Below the pieces are notes generated by a model. That model had not been told where the DNA came from. It ran no database searches and saw nothing but the letters and a program-made list of their open reading frames with translations. Made by a program: the position numbers and the translations under genes. Source: Paracoccaceae bacterium (GTDB lineage: Bacteria > Pseudomonadota > Alphaproteobacteria > Rhodobacterales > Rhodobacteraceae). Taken from it: a stretch of 9,133 bases of DNA. Below, in pieces: positions 1-7,089 of this stretch. Within the stretch, counting starts at the first letter, position 1; each line of letters opens with the position of its first letter. The stretch lies in NCBI GenBank assembly GCA_003551745.1, contig PUNI01000541.1:1-9133 (forward strand), written 5' to 3'.

Positions 1-841
1 CGATCGGCTGGCCGAACTGACGGCGCTCGGCCATGTAGGGCATGACGGCGTCGAGACAGGCGGCCATGATGCCGGTGCCGATGCCCGCCAGCACCACCCG
101 TTCATAGTCGAGCCCCGACATCAGCACGCGCACGCCCCTGCCCTCCTCGCCGAGGACATTCTCGAAGGGCACCTCGACGTCCTGAAAGACCAGCTCGGCG
201 GTGTTGGAGCCGCGCATCCCGAGCTTGTCGAAATGCGGGCTTGTCGAGAACCCCGTCATCTCCTTCTCGACGAGAAACGCCGTGATCCCCCGCGACCCGG
301 CCTCCGGGTCGGTCTTGGCATAGACCACCAGGACATCGGCGTCCGGGCCATTGGTGATCCAGTATTTGGTGCCGTTCAGCAGATAGCGGTCGTTGCGCTT
401 CTGGGCGCGCAGCTTCATGCCGACCACGTCCGAACCCGCACCCGCCTCGGACATGGCAAGCGCGCCGACATGCCCGCCCGACACCAGCTTCGGAAGATAG
501 CGCTGCTTCTGCGCCTCGGTGCCGTTGAGCCTGATCTGGTTGACGCAGAGGTTCGAGTGTGCCCCGTAGGAGAGGCTCACCGAGGCCGAGGCGCGCGCGA
601 TCTCCTCGACCGCGACGACATGGGCGAGATAGCCCATGCCGGCGCCGCCATATTCCTCCTCGACGGTGATACCCAGCAGGCCGAGCTCCCCCATCTCCGA
701 CCAGAGATCATTCGGGAAGACGTTGTCGCGATCGATCTGCGCGGCCATCGGCGCCACGCGCTCCTGCGCCCAGCGGTGGACCATCTCGCGCAGGGCGTCG
801 ATGTCCTCGCCCAGATCGAAGCCCAAGGTGGCGGTGAACAT
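1..841 (-). CDS. ivd: Isovaleryl-CoA dehydrogenase, N-terminal part (3' end beyond window)
   Basis: FAD enzyme that oxidises isovaleryl-CoA to 3-methylcrotonyl-CoA in leucine breakdown, passing electrons to ETF. Reading from the ATG at 841 gives 280 codons without a stop; the family is usually near 385-390 residues, so about the last 105 lie off the left edge. Visible features: the N-terminal helical domain (about 10-120), the acyl-CoA dehydrogenase signature [13 protein letters not shown] (129-141), the flavin-contacting KYWITNGP (159-166), the middle beta domain ending [13 protein letters not shown] (204-216), and the start of the C-terminal helical domain. Glu247 in [12 protein letters not shown] sits where isovaleryl-CoA dehydrogenases carry the catalytic base (human Glu254), which separates them from most other acyl-CoA dehydrogenases. 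The start is supported by a purine-rich ribosome site 7 nt upstream. The usual partner genes (mccA/mccB, hmgL) would be expected further left but are not in view. Confidence 0.95.
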   Translation of the reverse strand, partial: MFTATLGFDLGEDIDALREMVHRWAQERVAPMAAQIDRDNVFPNDLWSEMGELGLLGITVEEEYGGAGMGYLAHVVAVEEIARASASVSLSYGAHSNLCVNQIRLNGTEAQKQRYLPKLVSGGHVGALAMSEAGAGSDVVGMKLRAQKRNDRYLLNGTKYWITNGPDADVLVVYAKTDPEAGSRGITAFLVEKEMTGFSTSPHFDKLGMRGSNTAELVFQDVEVPFENVLGEEGRGVRVLMSGLDYERVVLAGIGTGIMAACLDAVMPYMAERRQFGQPI

Positions 842-848
842 GCGCGAG

Positions 849-864
849 CCTCCCCTCTCCCTCC
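849..864 (-). promoter_or_regulatory. Purine-tract ribosome binding site of ivd
   Basis: On the minus strand these 16 bases are all purines (GGAGGGAGAGGGGAGG) and contain two Shine-Dalgarno-like cores. The GGGGAGG core (849-855) is 7 nt from the ATG at 841, which fixes that start. The second core, GGAGGGAG, lies about 16 nt away and is too far to serve the same ATG directly. Confidence 0.65.
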
Positions 865-867
865 GCA

Positions 868-896
868 TGGCTAGTGGGGAAGCGCCTGACGGTCAA
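868..896 (-). promoter_or_regulatory. Weak candidate promoter for ivd
   Basis: On the minus strand TTGACC (891-896) matches five of six bases of the sigma-70 -35 box. With a 17-nt spacer the -10 position is TAGCCA (868-873), a poor match. The -35 box overlaps a short palindrome, TGACCGTCA (888-896), that could be an operator. The 110-bp gap to the upstream gene leaves room for a separate ivd promoter, but readthrough from the phosphatase gene is equally possible. Confidence 0.25.
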
Positions 897-925
897 CGGA
901 AAGGACAGTCAGCCGGCGCTCCTGT

Positions 926-946
926 GGCGCCCGCCGCCGGGGCGCC
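926..946 (-). terminator. GC hairpin between the HAD phosphatase and ivd
   Basis: The arms GGCGCCC (926-932) and GGGCGCC (940-946) are perfect 7-bp complements around a 7-nt loop, starting 6 nt after the phosphatase stop codon in the minus direction. No T-run follows on either strand, so it is not a classic intrinsic terminator. It could be a partial terminator or an mRNA 3'-end stabiliser, and it may separate the phosphatase from ivd. Confidence 0.3.
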
Positions 947-951
947 GGGCC

Positions 952-1614
952 TCAGATCAGCCGTGCGGCGAGGCCATCCAAGGCCTCGAAGCTGTCAAGA
1001 AGCGCATCCGGCGCAAGCCGCGCGACCCCACGCCCCTCGGGCCCGAAGGTGACCAGCACCACCGGCACGCCAGCCGCCCGGGCGGTGTCACGGTCGGTCA
1101 CAGTGTCGCCGATCAGGAAGGACCGGGCCGGATCACCGCCGGCCCGGCGGACCGCCTCGCGATAGGGTGCCGGATCAGGCTTGCGCACCGGCAGCGTGTC
1201 GGCCCCCACGAGCGCGCCGAAGCCGTCCCGGATGCCGAGCCGGTCGAGCAGCAACTCGGCCAGCCGCGCAGGCTTGTTGGTGCAGATCCCCACCGCATAG
1301 CCCGCCTCCGAGAGCCGCGCCACCGCCTCCATCGCCCCCGGATAGGGCCGGCTCTCGCGGTCGATCACCTCTGCATAGGCCTCGAGGAACACCGGGTACT
1401 GCGCGTCGACCACGCCCGCCTCCGCCGGACGCCCCAGCCGCTCGAGCCCGAGCCGCAGCATCGCCCTGCCGCCGGCAAAGGCGGTTGCGGCATCGGCCAG
1501 CGGGTCGAGCGGCGCGGGCGCGCCCATCCCCGCGAACACCGCGTTTGCCGCCGCGATCAGGTCGCGGCTGGTGTCGACGAGTGTGCCGTCGAGATCGAAG
1601 ATGACCGTGCGCAT
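952..1614 (-). CDS. gph: HAD-family phosphatase, phosphoglycolate phosphatase type
   Basis: A 220-residue HAD subfamily I phosphatase, probably cytosolic. The likely reaction is 2-phosphoglycolate to glycolate and phosphate, which clears a product of DNA repair and, in autotrophs, of Rubisco oxygenation. All HAD motifs are present: nucleophile Asp7 and acid/base Asp9 in FDLDGTLVDTS, Thr112 in CTNKP (motif II), Lys145 in VRKPDP (motif III), and Asp170 with Asp174 in IGDTVTD (motif IV). A helical C1 cap lies between about residues 15 and 85. The ATG at 1614 has GGAGG on the minus strand (1621-1625) 6 nt upstream. It is divergent from glmU. Substrate cannot be proved from motifs, so another phosphosugar or a nucleotide remains possible. 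The family assignment is firm, the substrate moderate. Confidence 0.85.
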   Translation of the reverse strand: MRTVIFDLDGTLVDTSRDLIAAANAVFAGMGAPAPLDPLADAATAFAGGRAMLRLGLERLGRPAEAGVVDAQYPVFLEAYAEVIDRESRPYPGAMEAVARLSEAGYAVGICTNKPARLAELLLDRLGIRDGFGALVGADTLPVRKPDPAPYREAVRRAGGDPARSFLIGDTVTDRDTARAAGVPVVLVTFGPEGRGVARLAPDALLDSFEALDGLAARLI

Positions 1615-1653
1615 CGCGCCCCTCCGCTGTCCGTTGCGCGGCTGCCCCCGGCA

Positions 1654-1672
1654 CCGGCCGTGTTACGGCCGG
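1654..1672. repeat. 7-bp inverted repeat in the gph-glmU divergent region
   Basis: CCGGCCG (1654-1660) and CGGCCGG (1666-1672) are exact reverse complements around the 5-nt loop TGTTA. The repeat lies 40 bp upstream of the phosphatase start and 26 bp upstream of the candidate glmU -35 box. It could be a regulator site acting on one or both genes, or a stem in the phosphatase mRNA leader. No regulator can be named. Confidence 0.4.
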
Positions 1673-1697
1673 CAACCAGACGTGACGGGCCCGACGC

Positions 1698-1725
1698 TTG
1701 CGACGGGCGCAGGCCTCGGTAATAC
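1698..1725 (+). promoter_or_regulatory. Candidate sigma-70 promoter for glmU-glmS
   Basis: TTGCGA (1698-1703) and TAATAC (1720-1725) are separated by 16 nt and resemble the sigma-70 -35 and -10 boxes (consensus TTGACA and TATAAT). Transcription would begin near 1732, giving a leader of about 24 nt with the GAGGGA ribosome site (1737-1742) in front of the glmU ATG. It is the best-looking housekeeping promoter in the window. Confidence 0.45.
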
Positions 1726-1755
1726 GGACAGGCAACGAGGGAAAGACGCGACGCG

Positions 1756-3099
1756 ATGCCGACTGCGCTGATCGTGCTGGCCGCCGGCAAGGGCACCCGG
1801 ATGGACAGTAACTTGCCGAAGGTGCTGCACCGGCTGGCCGGGGCGCCGCTGCTGTGGCATGCCCTGCGCGCCGGCGCGGCGCTGGAGCCCGACCGCACCG
1901 TCGTCGTCGTCGGCCATGGCGCGGAGGCCGTCACCGCGGCGGCCCGCGAGGCCGTGCCGGAGGCCGCGGTCGTCGATCAGGGCACGCCGCGTGGCACCGC
2001 CCATGCGGTTCTGGCGGCCGCCCCCGCCCTCGCGGGGTTTTCCGGCGACGCGGTGGTGCTCTACGGCGACACGCCCTTTCTCTCCGACGAGACGCTGCAG
2101 GCCCTCAAGGCGGCGCGGGCGCGCGCCGACGTGGTGGTGCTGGGTTTCGAGGCCGGCGATCCGGCGGGCTATGGCCGGCTTTTGATGGATGGCGAACGGC
2201 TGCTCCGCATCGTCGAGGAGAAGGATGCCGACCCCGCCGAGCGGGCAATCCGGCTTTGCAACTCGGGCGTTCTCTGCGCCGAGGCGGGGCTGCTTCTCGA
2301 TCTCGCCGGCGCCGTGGGCAGCGACAATGCGGCCGGCGAGTTCTACCTCACCGATATCGTCGCCATCGCCCGTGCGCGCGGTCTCGAGGCAACCGTGATC
2401 CGCTGCCCGGAAGAGGAGACGCTCGGCATCAACACCCGCGCCGAACTGGCGGCCGCGGAGACGGCCTTCCAGCGCCGGGCCCGTGCCGCGGCGATCGCCC
2501 AGGGTGTGCAGCTGCCCGGCCCGGAGACCGTTTTCTTCGCCTTCGATACCGCGGTGGGCGGCGGCGCGACCGTCGAGCCCTTCGTCGTCTTCGGGCCGGG
2601 CGTCACAGTCGAGACGGGCGCCACCGTCCGGTCGTTCAGCCATCTCGAGGGCTGCCACGTCAGCCGCGGCGCCACCGTGGGTCCCTTCGCACGGCTGCGC
2701 CCGGGCGCGGAGCTTGCCGAGGAGGTGCACATCGGCAATTTCGTCGAGATCAAGAACGCGCTGGTCGGCGAAGGGGCCAAGATCAACCACCTGAGCTATG
2801 TCGGCGATGCCTCCGTTGGCGCGGCCAGCAACATCGGCGCCGGCACCATCACCTGCAACTATGACGGCGTCTTCAAGCATCGCCCCGAGATCGGGGCGGG
2901 GGCCTTCATCGGCTCGGCCACCATGCTGGTCGCTCCGGTCCGCCTTGGCGACGGGGCGATGACCGGCTCGGGCTCGGTGATCACCGAGGATGTGCCGGCG
3001 GGCGCGCTTGCGATCTCGCGGGCACGGCAGGTGACGAAACCGGGCCTCGCGGCGCGGCTGATGGACCGGCTGCGCGCAGCCAGGGCAAGACGGGGGTAG
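1756..3099 (+). CDS. glmU: Bifunctional GlcN-1-P acetyltransferase / GlcNAc-1-P uridylyltransferase
   Basis: Cytosolic enzyme making UDP-GlcNAc for peptidoglycan and LPS in two steps: acetylation of glucosamine-1-phosphate, then uridylyl transfer from UTP. It has 447 residues (E. coli GlmU 456). The N-terminal pyrophosphorylase domain (about 1-225) begins VLAAGKGTRMDSNLPKVLH (7-25), with the UTP-binding loop, and has the metal ligand Asp105 in YGDTP, RIVEEKDA (151-158), Asn169 and Asn226. A linker leads to the left-handed beta-helix domain (about 245-430) with hexapeptide repeats, RLRPGAEL (313-320), catalytic His345 in NHLSYVGDA, and GAGTITCNYDG (361-371), all hallmark GlmU motifs. The ATG is preceded by GAGGGA with a 13-nt spacer, rather long. 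The glmS start is 4 nt downstream, so the two are cotranscribed and probably translationally coupled. No glmM is in view. Confidence 0.97.
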   Translation: MPTALIVLAAGKGTRMDSNLPKVLHRLAGAPLLWHALRAGAALEPDRTVVVVGHGAEAVTAAAREAVPEAAVVDQGTPRGTAHAVLAAAPALAGFSGDAVVLYGDTPFLSDETLQALKAARARADVVVLGFEAGDPAGYGRLLMDGERLLRIVEEKDADPAERAIRLCNSGVLCAEAGLLLDLAGAVGSDNAAGEFYLTDIVAIARARGLEATVIRCPEEETLGINTRAELAAAETAFQRRARAAAIAQGVQLPGPETVFFAFDTAVGGGATVEPFVVFGPGVTVETGATVRSFSHLEGCHVSRGATVGPFARLRPGAELAEEVHIGNFVEIKNALVGEGAKINHLSYVGDASVGAASNIGAGTITCNYDGVFKHRPEIGAGAFIGSATMLVAPVRLGDGAMTGSGSVITEDVPAGALAISRARQVTKPGLAARLMDRLRAARARRG

Positions 3100-3103
3100 G
3101 CCC

Positions 3104-4921
3104 ATGTGTGGAATCGTCGGCGTGCTCGGACGTCATGAGGTGGCCCCCGTTATCCTCGAGGCGCTGCGGCGGCTGGAATACCGCGGCTATGACAGCGCGG
3201 GGATCGCGGCCGTGAACGCAGGCCGGCTCGACCGGCGCCACGCCGTGGGCAAGCTCGTGAACCTCTCCGACCTGCTGGTGCACGACCCGCTGGTCGGCAG
3301 GGCCGGCATCGGCCATACCCGCTGGGCCACCCATGGCGCGGCAACCGTGGCCAATGCGCATCCCCATCGGGCCGGCCCGGTGGCCGTGGTCCACAACGGG
3401 ATCATCGAGAATTACAGGGCGTTGCGCGGCGAGCTTCATGCGGCGGGCTACGAGCAGGAAAGCGAAACCGACACCGAGACGGTGGTTCAGCTGACCCGGC
3501 GACACCTCGACGCCGGCATGTCCCCCGTGGACGCCGCCTTCGCCACCCTCGACCGGCTCGAGGGCGCCTTTGCGCTGGCCTTCCTGTTCGAAGGCGAGGA
3601 CGATCTGATGGTGGCCGCCCGCAAGGGCTCGCCGCTGGCGGTTGGCCATGGCGACGGCGAGATATTCGTGGGCTCGGACGCCATCGCGCTGGCGCCGCTC
3701 ACCGACCGCATCACCTATCTGGAAGAAGGCGACCGCGCCGTCCTGACCCGCGGCAGCGTCGAGATTCGCGACGCCGACGGGCGACTGGTCAACCGCGCCG
3801 TCGCCCGGATCGAGATGGACCAGGCCCGGGTCGAGAAGGCCGGCTACAAGCATTTCATGGCCAAGGAGATCGCCGAGCAGCCCCGGGTACTGGCCGGCGC
3901 GCTGGAGCACTACCTCGCCCCCGAGGGCGGGCTGCTGCTGCCCGAGGCGCTGGACTTCGACGGGGTGGACCGGCTGGTGCTCGTGGCCTGCGGCACCGCC
4001 CACTACGCCTGCCACGTGGCGAAGTACTGGTTCGAGCAACTGGCGGGACTCCCCTGCGAGATCGACATCGCCAGCGAGTTCCGCTATCGCGCCCCGCCGC
4101 TCTCCGATCGCACGCTGGCGGTCTTCGTGAGCCAGTCGGGCGAGACCGCCGACACTCTGGCGGCGCTGCGCCATGTCGAGGGGCAGGTGAGGCAGTCGGT
4201 GGCGGTGGTGAACGTGCCCACATCCTCGATCGCGCGCGAGGCCGGGCTGGCGCTGCCGATCCACGCCGGGGCCGAGATCGGCGTCGCCTCGACCAAGGCC
4301 TTCACCGCGCAGCTTCTGGTTCTGGCGCTGATGGCGCTGCGGGCCGGCGCGCAGCGGGGCCGGCTGGACGCCGGCCGGATGGAGGAGCATCTGGCCGCGC
4401 TGCGGTCGCTGCCGGGGCTGATGAACGCCACCCTCGCGCTCGACGGCGAGATCGCCGCGGCGGCGGGCGAGTTGGCGCCGGCGACCGACGTTCTGTTCCT
4501 GGGCCGAGGGCCGATGTATCCGCTGGCGTTGGAGGGGGCGCTGAAGCTGAAGGAAATCAGCTATATCCATGCCGAAGGCTATGCGGCGGGCGAACTGAAG
4601 CACGGCCCCATCGCGCTGATCGACACCCATGTGCCGGTGGTGGTGCTGGCACCACATGATGCGCTCTTTGCCAAGACCCTCTCGAACATGCAGGAGGTGA
4701 TGGCCCGCGGCGGCAAGGTGCTGCTCGTCACCGACGGCGCGGGCCTGAACGCCGGCGCCGACGGCACCTGGCGCCAGATCACCCTGCCCGAGGTGCCCGA
4801 TCTGATCGCGCCGCTGATCTATGCGGTGCCGGCGCAACTGCTCGCCTATCACGCCGCCGTCGCCAAGGGCACGGATGTGGATCAGCCCCGCAACCTCGCC
4901 AAGTCGGTGACGGTGGAATAG
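3104..4921 (+). CDS. glmS: Glutamine--fructose-6-phosphate aminotransferase (isomerizing)
   Basis: Makes glucosamine-6-phosphate from fructose-6-phosphate and glutamine, the entry step to amino sugars. It has 605 residues (E. coli 609). The class II glutaminase domain (2 to about 235) starts MCGIVGV; Cys2 becomes the N-terminal nucleophile after Met removal. It also has RLEYRGYDSAG (23-33), Arg73-Trp74 in HTRWATHG, Asn98-Gly99 in HNGIIEN, and Asp123 in ETDTETV. The isomerase part holds two SIS domains with VSQSGETADT, GVASTKAFTAQ and YAAGELKHGPIALID, and ends with the family's C-terminal signature LAKSVTVE, including the sugar-binding Lys600. Translation probably uses the G-rich segment overlapping the glmU stop (GGGGGTAGG). 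No glmS ribozyme is expected or seen: those occur in Firmicutes 5' leaders, and here glmS follows glmU with no leader. Confidence 0.98.
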   Translation: MCGIVGVLGRHEVAPVILEALRRLEYRGYDSAGIAAVNAGRLDRRHAVGKLVNLSDLLVHDPLVGRAGIGHTRWATHGAATVANAHPHRAGPVAVVHNGIIENYRALRGELHAAGYEQESETDTETVVQLTRRHLDAGMSPVDAAFATLDRLEGAFALAFLFEGEDDLMVAARKGSPLAVGHGDGEIFVGSDAIALAPLTDRITYLEEGDRAVLTRGSVEIRDADGRLVNRAVARIEMDQARVEKAGYKHFMAKEIAEQPRVLAGALEHYLAPEGGLLLPEALDFDGVDRLVLVACGTAHYACHVAKYWFEQLAGLPCEIDIASEFRYRAPPLSDRTLAVFVSQSGETADTLAALRHVEGQVRQSVAVVNVPTSSIAREAGLALPIHAGAEIGVASTKAFTAQLLVLALMALRAGAQRGRLDAGRMEEHLAALRSLPGLMNATLALDGEIAAAAGELAPATDVLFLGRGPMYPLALEGALKLKEISYIHAEGYAAGELKHGPIALIDTHVPVVVLAPHDALFAKTLSNMQEVMARGGKVLLVTDGAGLNAGADGTWRQITLPEVPDLIAPLIYAVPAQLLAYHAAVAKGTDVDQPRNLAKSVTVE

Positions 4922-4929
4922 CGCCCCGA

Positions 4930-4953
4930 CCTGCGTCTCGGCCTGCGTCCCGG
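4930..4953. repeat. Tandem 12-bp duplication in the glmS-prfC gap
   Basis: CCTGCGTCTCGG (4930-4941) is followed directly by CCTGCGTCCCGG (4942-4953), differing at one base. It lies 9 nt after the glmS stop. It is probably a slippage product in spacer DNA. No terminator is visible beside it. Confidence 0.6.
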
Positions 4954-4972
4954 TCCCGCCGCCCGCGCTTGC

Positions 4973-4988
4973 CGGCGCTGCGGCGCTG
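4973..4988. repeat. Tandem 8-bp duplication upstream of prfC
   Basis: CGGCGCTG occurs twice in perfect tandem (4973-4980 and 4981-4988), 16 nt before the prfC ATG. It is the second tandem duplication in this 83-bp gap. Function unknown; replication slippage is the simplest explanation. Confidence 0.55.
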
Positions 4989-5004
4989 CCCTAAGACGCC
5001 CGCC

Positions 5005-6618
5005 ATGCCCGACACCGCCTCCGCCCCCAGCAACCGCCCGCCCCTGCCGCCCGAGATCGCGCGGCGGCGCACCTTCGCCATCATCAGCCACCCCGACGCC
5101 GGCAAGACCACGCTGACGGAGAAATTCCTGCTCTATGGCGGGGCGATCCAGATGGCCGGGCAGGTGCGCGCCAAGGGCGAGGCGCGGCGCACCCGGTCGG
5201 ACTTCATGCAGATGGAGAAGGAGCGCGGCATCTCCGTCTCCGCCTCGGCGATGTCCTTCGATTATGACGGCCACCGCTTCAACCTGGTGGACACGCCGGG
5301 GCACTCGGATTTTTCCGAGGACACCTATCGCACGCTGACGGCCGTCGACGCCGCGGTGATGGTGATCGACGGCGCCAAGGGTGTCGAGAGCCAGACCCGC
5401 AAGCTCTTCGAGGTCTGCCGCCTGCGCGACCTGCCGATTCTGACCTTCTGCAACAAGATGGACCGCGAGGCCCGCGACACCTTCGAGATCATCGACGAAA
5501 TCCAGGAGAGCCTCGCCATCGACGTCACACCAGCCTCCTGGCCCATCGGCATGGGGGGCGATTTCCTCGGCTGCTACGACCTGCTGCACGACCGGCTGGA
5601 GCTGATGGACCGCGCCGACCGCAACAAGGTGGCGCAGTCGATCCGGCTGGACGGCCTCGACGATCCGCGCATGGCCGAGCATGTTCCGCCCAGTCTTCTG
5701 AGCCAGTTGCGCGAAGAGGTTCAGATGGCGCGCGAGCTTCTGCCCGGTTTCGACCGACAGAGCTTCCTCGAAGGCCACCTCACCCCGATCTGGTTCGGCT
5801 CGGCCATCAACTCCTTCGGCGTGCGCGAGCTGATGGAAGGCATTGCGCAGCATGGCCCCCCACCGCAGCCGCAGCGCGCGAACCGCGAGGTCGCGCCGGA
5901 GGAGACACCGGTCACCGGCTTTGTCTTCAAGGTGCAGGCCAACATGGACCCGAAGCACCGCGACCGGGTGGCCTTCGTGCGCCTCGCCTCGGGGCATTTC
6001 CAGCGCGGCATGAAGATGCTGCATGTCCGCTCGGGCAAGCAGATGACGGTGGCGGCGCCGGTGCTGTTTCTCGCCGCCGACCGCGAGGTGACCGAGGAAG
6101 CCTGGGCCGGCGACATCCTCGGCATCCCGAACCACGGCCAGCTGCGCATCGGCGACGCGCTGACCGAGGGCGAGGCGTTGCGGTTCACCGGCATCCCCTC
6201 CTTTGCGCCCGAGCTTCTGCGCGCTGCCCGGGCAGGCGATCCGATGAAGGCCAAGCATCTCGACAAGGCGCTGATGCAGTTCGCCGAGGAGGGTGCCGCG
6301 CGCGTCTTCAAGCCGATGGTCGGGTCGGGCTTCGTGGTCGGCGTCGTCGGCGCGCTGCAATTCGACGTGCTCGCCAGCCGCATCGAGCTGGAGTACGGCC
6401 TGCCGGTGCGTTTCGAGGCCTCGCAATTCACCTCGGCCCGCTGGGTCTCGGGCGAGAAACCGGCCGTAGAGAAATTCGTCGAGGCCAACAAGGGCCATAT
6501 CGCCACCGACCACGACGGCGATCTGGTCTATCTCACCCGCCTGCAGTGGGACATTGACCGCGTGGCGCGCGACCATCCCGGTGTGCGGCTCACCGCGACC
6601 AAGGAAATGCACGCCTGA
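5005..6618 (+). CDS. prfC: Peptide chain release factor 3
   Basis: A translational GTPase that removes RF1/RF2 from the ribosome after termination. Starting at the ATG at 5005 the protein has 537 residues (E. coli RF3 529). The frame opens further upstream to a TTG at 4969, adding 12 residues, but the ATG gives the usual RF3 N-terminus, so I prefer it; neither start has a strong Shine-Dalgarno. The G domain has the P-loop SHPDAGKTTLTEK (28-40), switch II VDTPGHSDF (95-103) and NKMD (140-143). RF3 hallmarks are FMQMEKERGISVSAS with the switch I region, and the long C-terminal part including MVGSGFVVGVVGALQFDV and GLPVRFEAS. The protein ends within 11 nt of the convergent uraH stop. The 83-bp gap after glmS could hold its own promoter or allow readthrough; I see no clear promoter or terminator there. 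Confidence 0.96.
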   Translation: MPDTASAPSNRPPLPPEIARRRTFAIISHPDAGKTTLTEKFLLYGGAIQMAGQVRAKGEARRTRSDFMQMEKERGISVSASAMSFDYDGHRFNLVDTPGHSDFSEDTYRTLTAVDAAVMVIDGAKGVESQTRKLFEVCRLRDLPILTFCNKMDREARDTFEIIDEIQESLAIDVTPASWPIGMGGDFLGCYDLLHDRLELMDRADRNKVAQSIRLDGLDDPRMAEHVPPSLLSQLREEVQMARELLPGFDRQSFLEGHLTPIWFGSAINSFGVRELMEGIAQHGPPPQPQRANREVAPEETPVTGFVFKVQANMDPKHRDRVAFVRLASGHFQRGMKMLHVRSGKQMTVAAPVLFLAADREVTEEAWAGDILGIPNHGQLRIGDALTEGEALRFTGIPSFAPELLRAARAGDPMKAKHLDKALMQFAEEGAARVFKPMVGSGFVVGVVGALQFDVLASRIELEYGLPVRFEASQFTSARWVSGEKPAVEKFVEANKGHIATDHDGDLVYLTRLQWDIDRVARDHPGVRLTATKEMHA

Positions 6619-6629
6619 GCGGACTGCCT

Positions 6630-6986
6630 TCAGCTGCCGCGATAGGTGGTGTAGCCGTGCGGGCTGAGCAGCAGGGGGACGTGGTAGTGCGCCGCCGGAT
6701 CGGCGATGCCGAAACGGATGGGCACCTCGTCGAGAAACAGCGGCTCGGCGGCGGCCTGACCGGTAGCGCGCAGATAGGCGCCGGCCTCGAAGACCAGCTC
6801 ATAGAGCCCGGCCGCGAAATCCGCGCGCCCGAGGATCGGCGCATCGGTGCGCCCGTCGCGGTTGGTGACGGCCTCGGCGATCAGCCTGCGCTCCGGGTCG
6901 AGCGCATAGAGACGGATCCGCAGCCCCTCGGCCGGGCACCCGCGGGCGGTATCGAGCACATGGGTGGTCAGGTAGCCGTCGGCCAT
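6630..6986 (-). CDS. uraH: 5-hydroxyisourate hydrolase (transthyretin-like)
   Basis: Hydrolyses 5-hydroxyisourate, the product of urate oxidation, to OHCU in the urate-to-allantoin pathway. The 118-residue length fits the family. The signature segments are all present: [14 protein letters not shown] with His9, [12 protein letters not shown] with Arg46, and the C-terminal [18 protein letters not shown] with His102. The terminal YRGS tetrapeptide distinguishes the hydrolase from vertebrate transthyretin. There is no evident signal peptide, so it should be cytosolic. The start is supported by AGGAGG (6992-6997, minus strand) 5 nt upstream. It is divergent from allA, which acts later in the same pathway, and convergent with prfC, which looks unrelated. 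A sigma-54-type site just upstream suggests nitrogen control. Partner genes for urate oxidation and OHCU decarboxylation are not in the window. Confidence 0.95.
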   Translation of the reverse strand: MADGYLTTHVLDTARGCPAEGLRIRLYALDPERRLIAEAVTNRDGRTDAPILGRADFAAGLYELVFEAGAYLRATGQAAAEPLFLDEVPIRFGIADPAAHYHVPLLLSPHGYTTYRGS

Positions 6987-7007
6987 GCTTCCCTCCTGCC
7001 GGGATTC

Positions 7008-7022
7008 GCATCACTCGTGCCA
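7008..7022 (-). promoter_or_regulatory. Candidate sigma-54 (RpoN) promoter for uraH
   Basis: On the minus strand the site reads TGGCACGAGTGATGC. The -24 part TGGCACG is an exact match to the sigma-54 consensus TGGCACG-N4-TTGC, and the -12 part matches three of four bases, with the invariant GG and GC correctly spaced. It points toward uraH and would start transcription near 6996, a leader of only about 10 nt that begins at the AGGAGG ribosome site. The tight leader is a caution. Sigma-54 control fits a purine (nitrogen) catabolism gene. An NtrC-type activator site would be expected upstream, but I could not identify one. Confidence 0.45.
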
Positions 7023-7049
7023 GAGATCGCGCGGAGAGGCGAGCCGACC

Positions 7050-7064
7050 GGCGGGCGACCCGCC
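7050..7064. repeat. Inverted repeat in the uraH-allA control region
   Basis: GGCGGG (7050-7055) and CCCGCC (7059-7064) are perfect complements separated by CGA. It lies 28 bp upstream of the candidate sigma-54 site and 25 bp before the leader ORF. It may be a regulator half-site pair or a chance GC palindrome; the base composition makes the latter quite possible. Confidence 0.3.
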
Positions 7065-7089
7065 CGTCCGCACCCGTGAGGAGGCCCCG

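Noticed and set aside
233..874. 213-codon open frame on the plus strand opposite ivd
   Set aside because: The minus strand encodes a clearly conserved isovaleryl-CoA dehydrogenase across the whole stretch; the plus-strand translation resembles no protein.
3090..3110. glmS ribozyme or riboswitch before glmS
   Set aside because: Only 4 nt separate glmU and glmS, so there is no room for a leader RNA.
4969..5004. TTG start for prfC, 12 codons upstream of the ATG
   Set aside because: It would run through a tandem-repeat spacer, has no ribosome site, and the ATG at 5005 gives a normal RF3 length.
1663..6612. Very long open frames antisense to glmU, glmS and prfC (480, 623 and 576 codons)
   Set aside because: They lie exactly opposite strongly conserved genes, have low-complexity Arg/Gly/His-rich translations, and reflect high GC at third codon positions.
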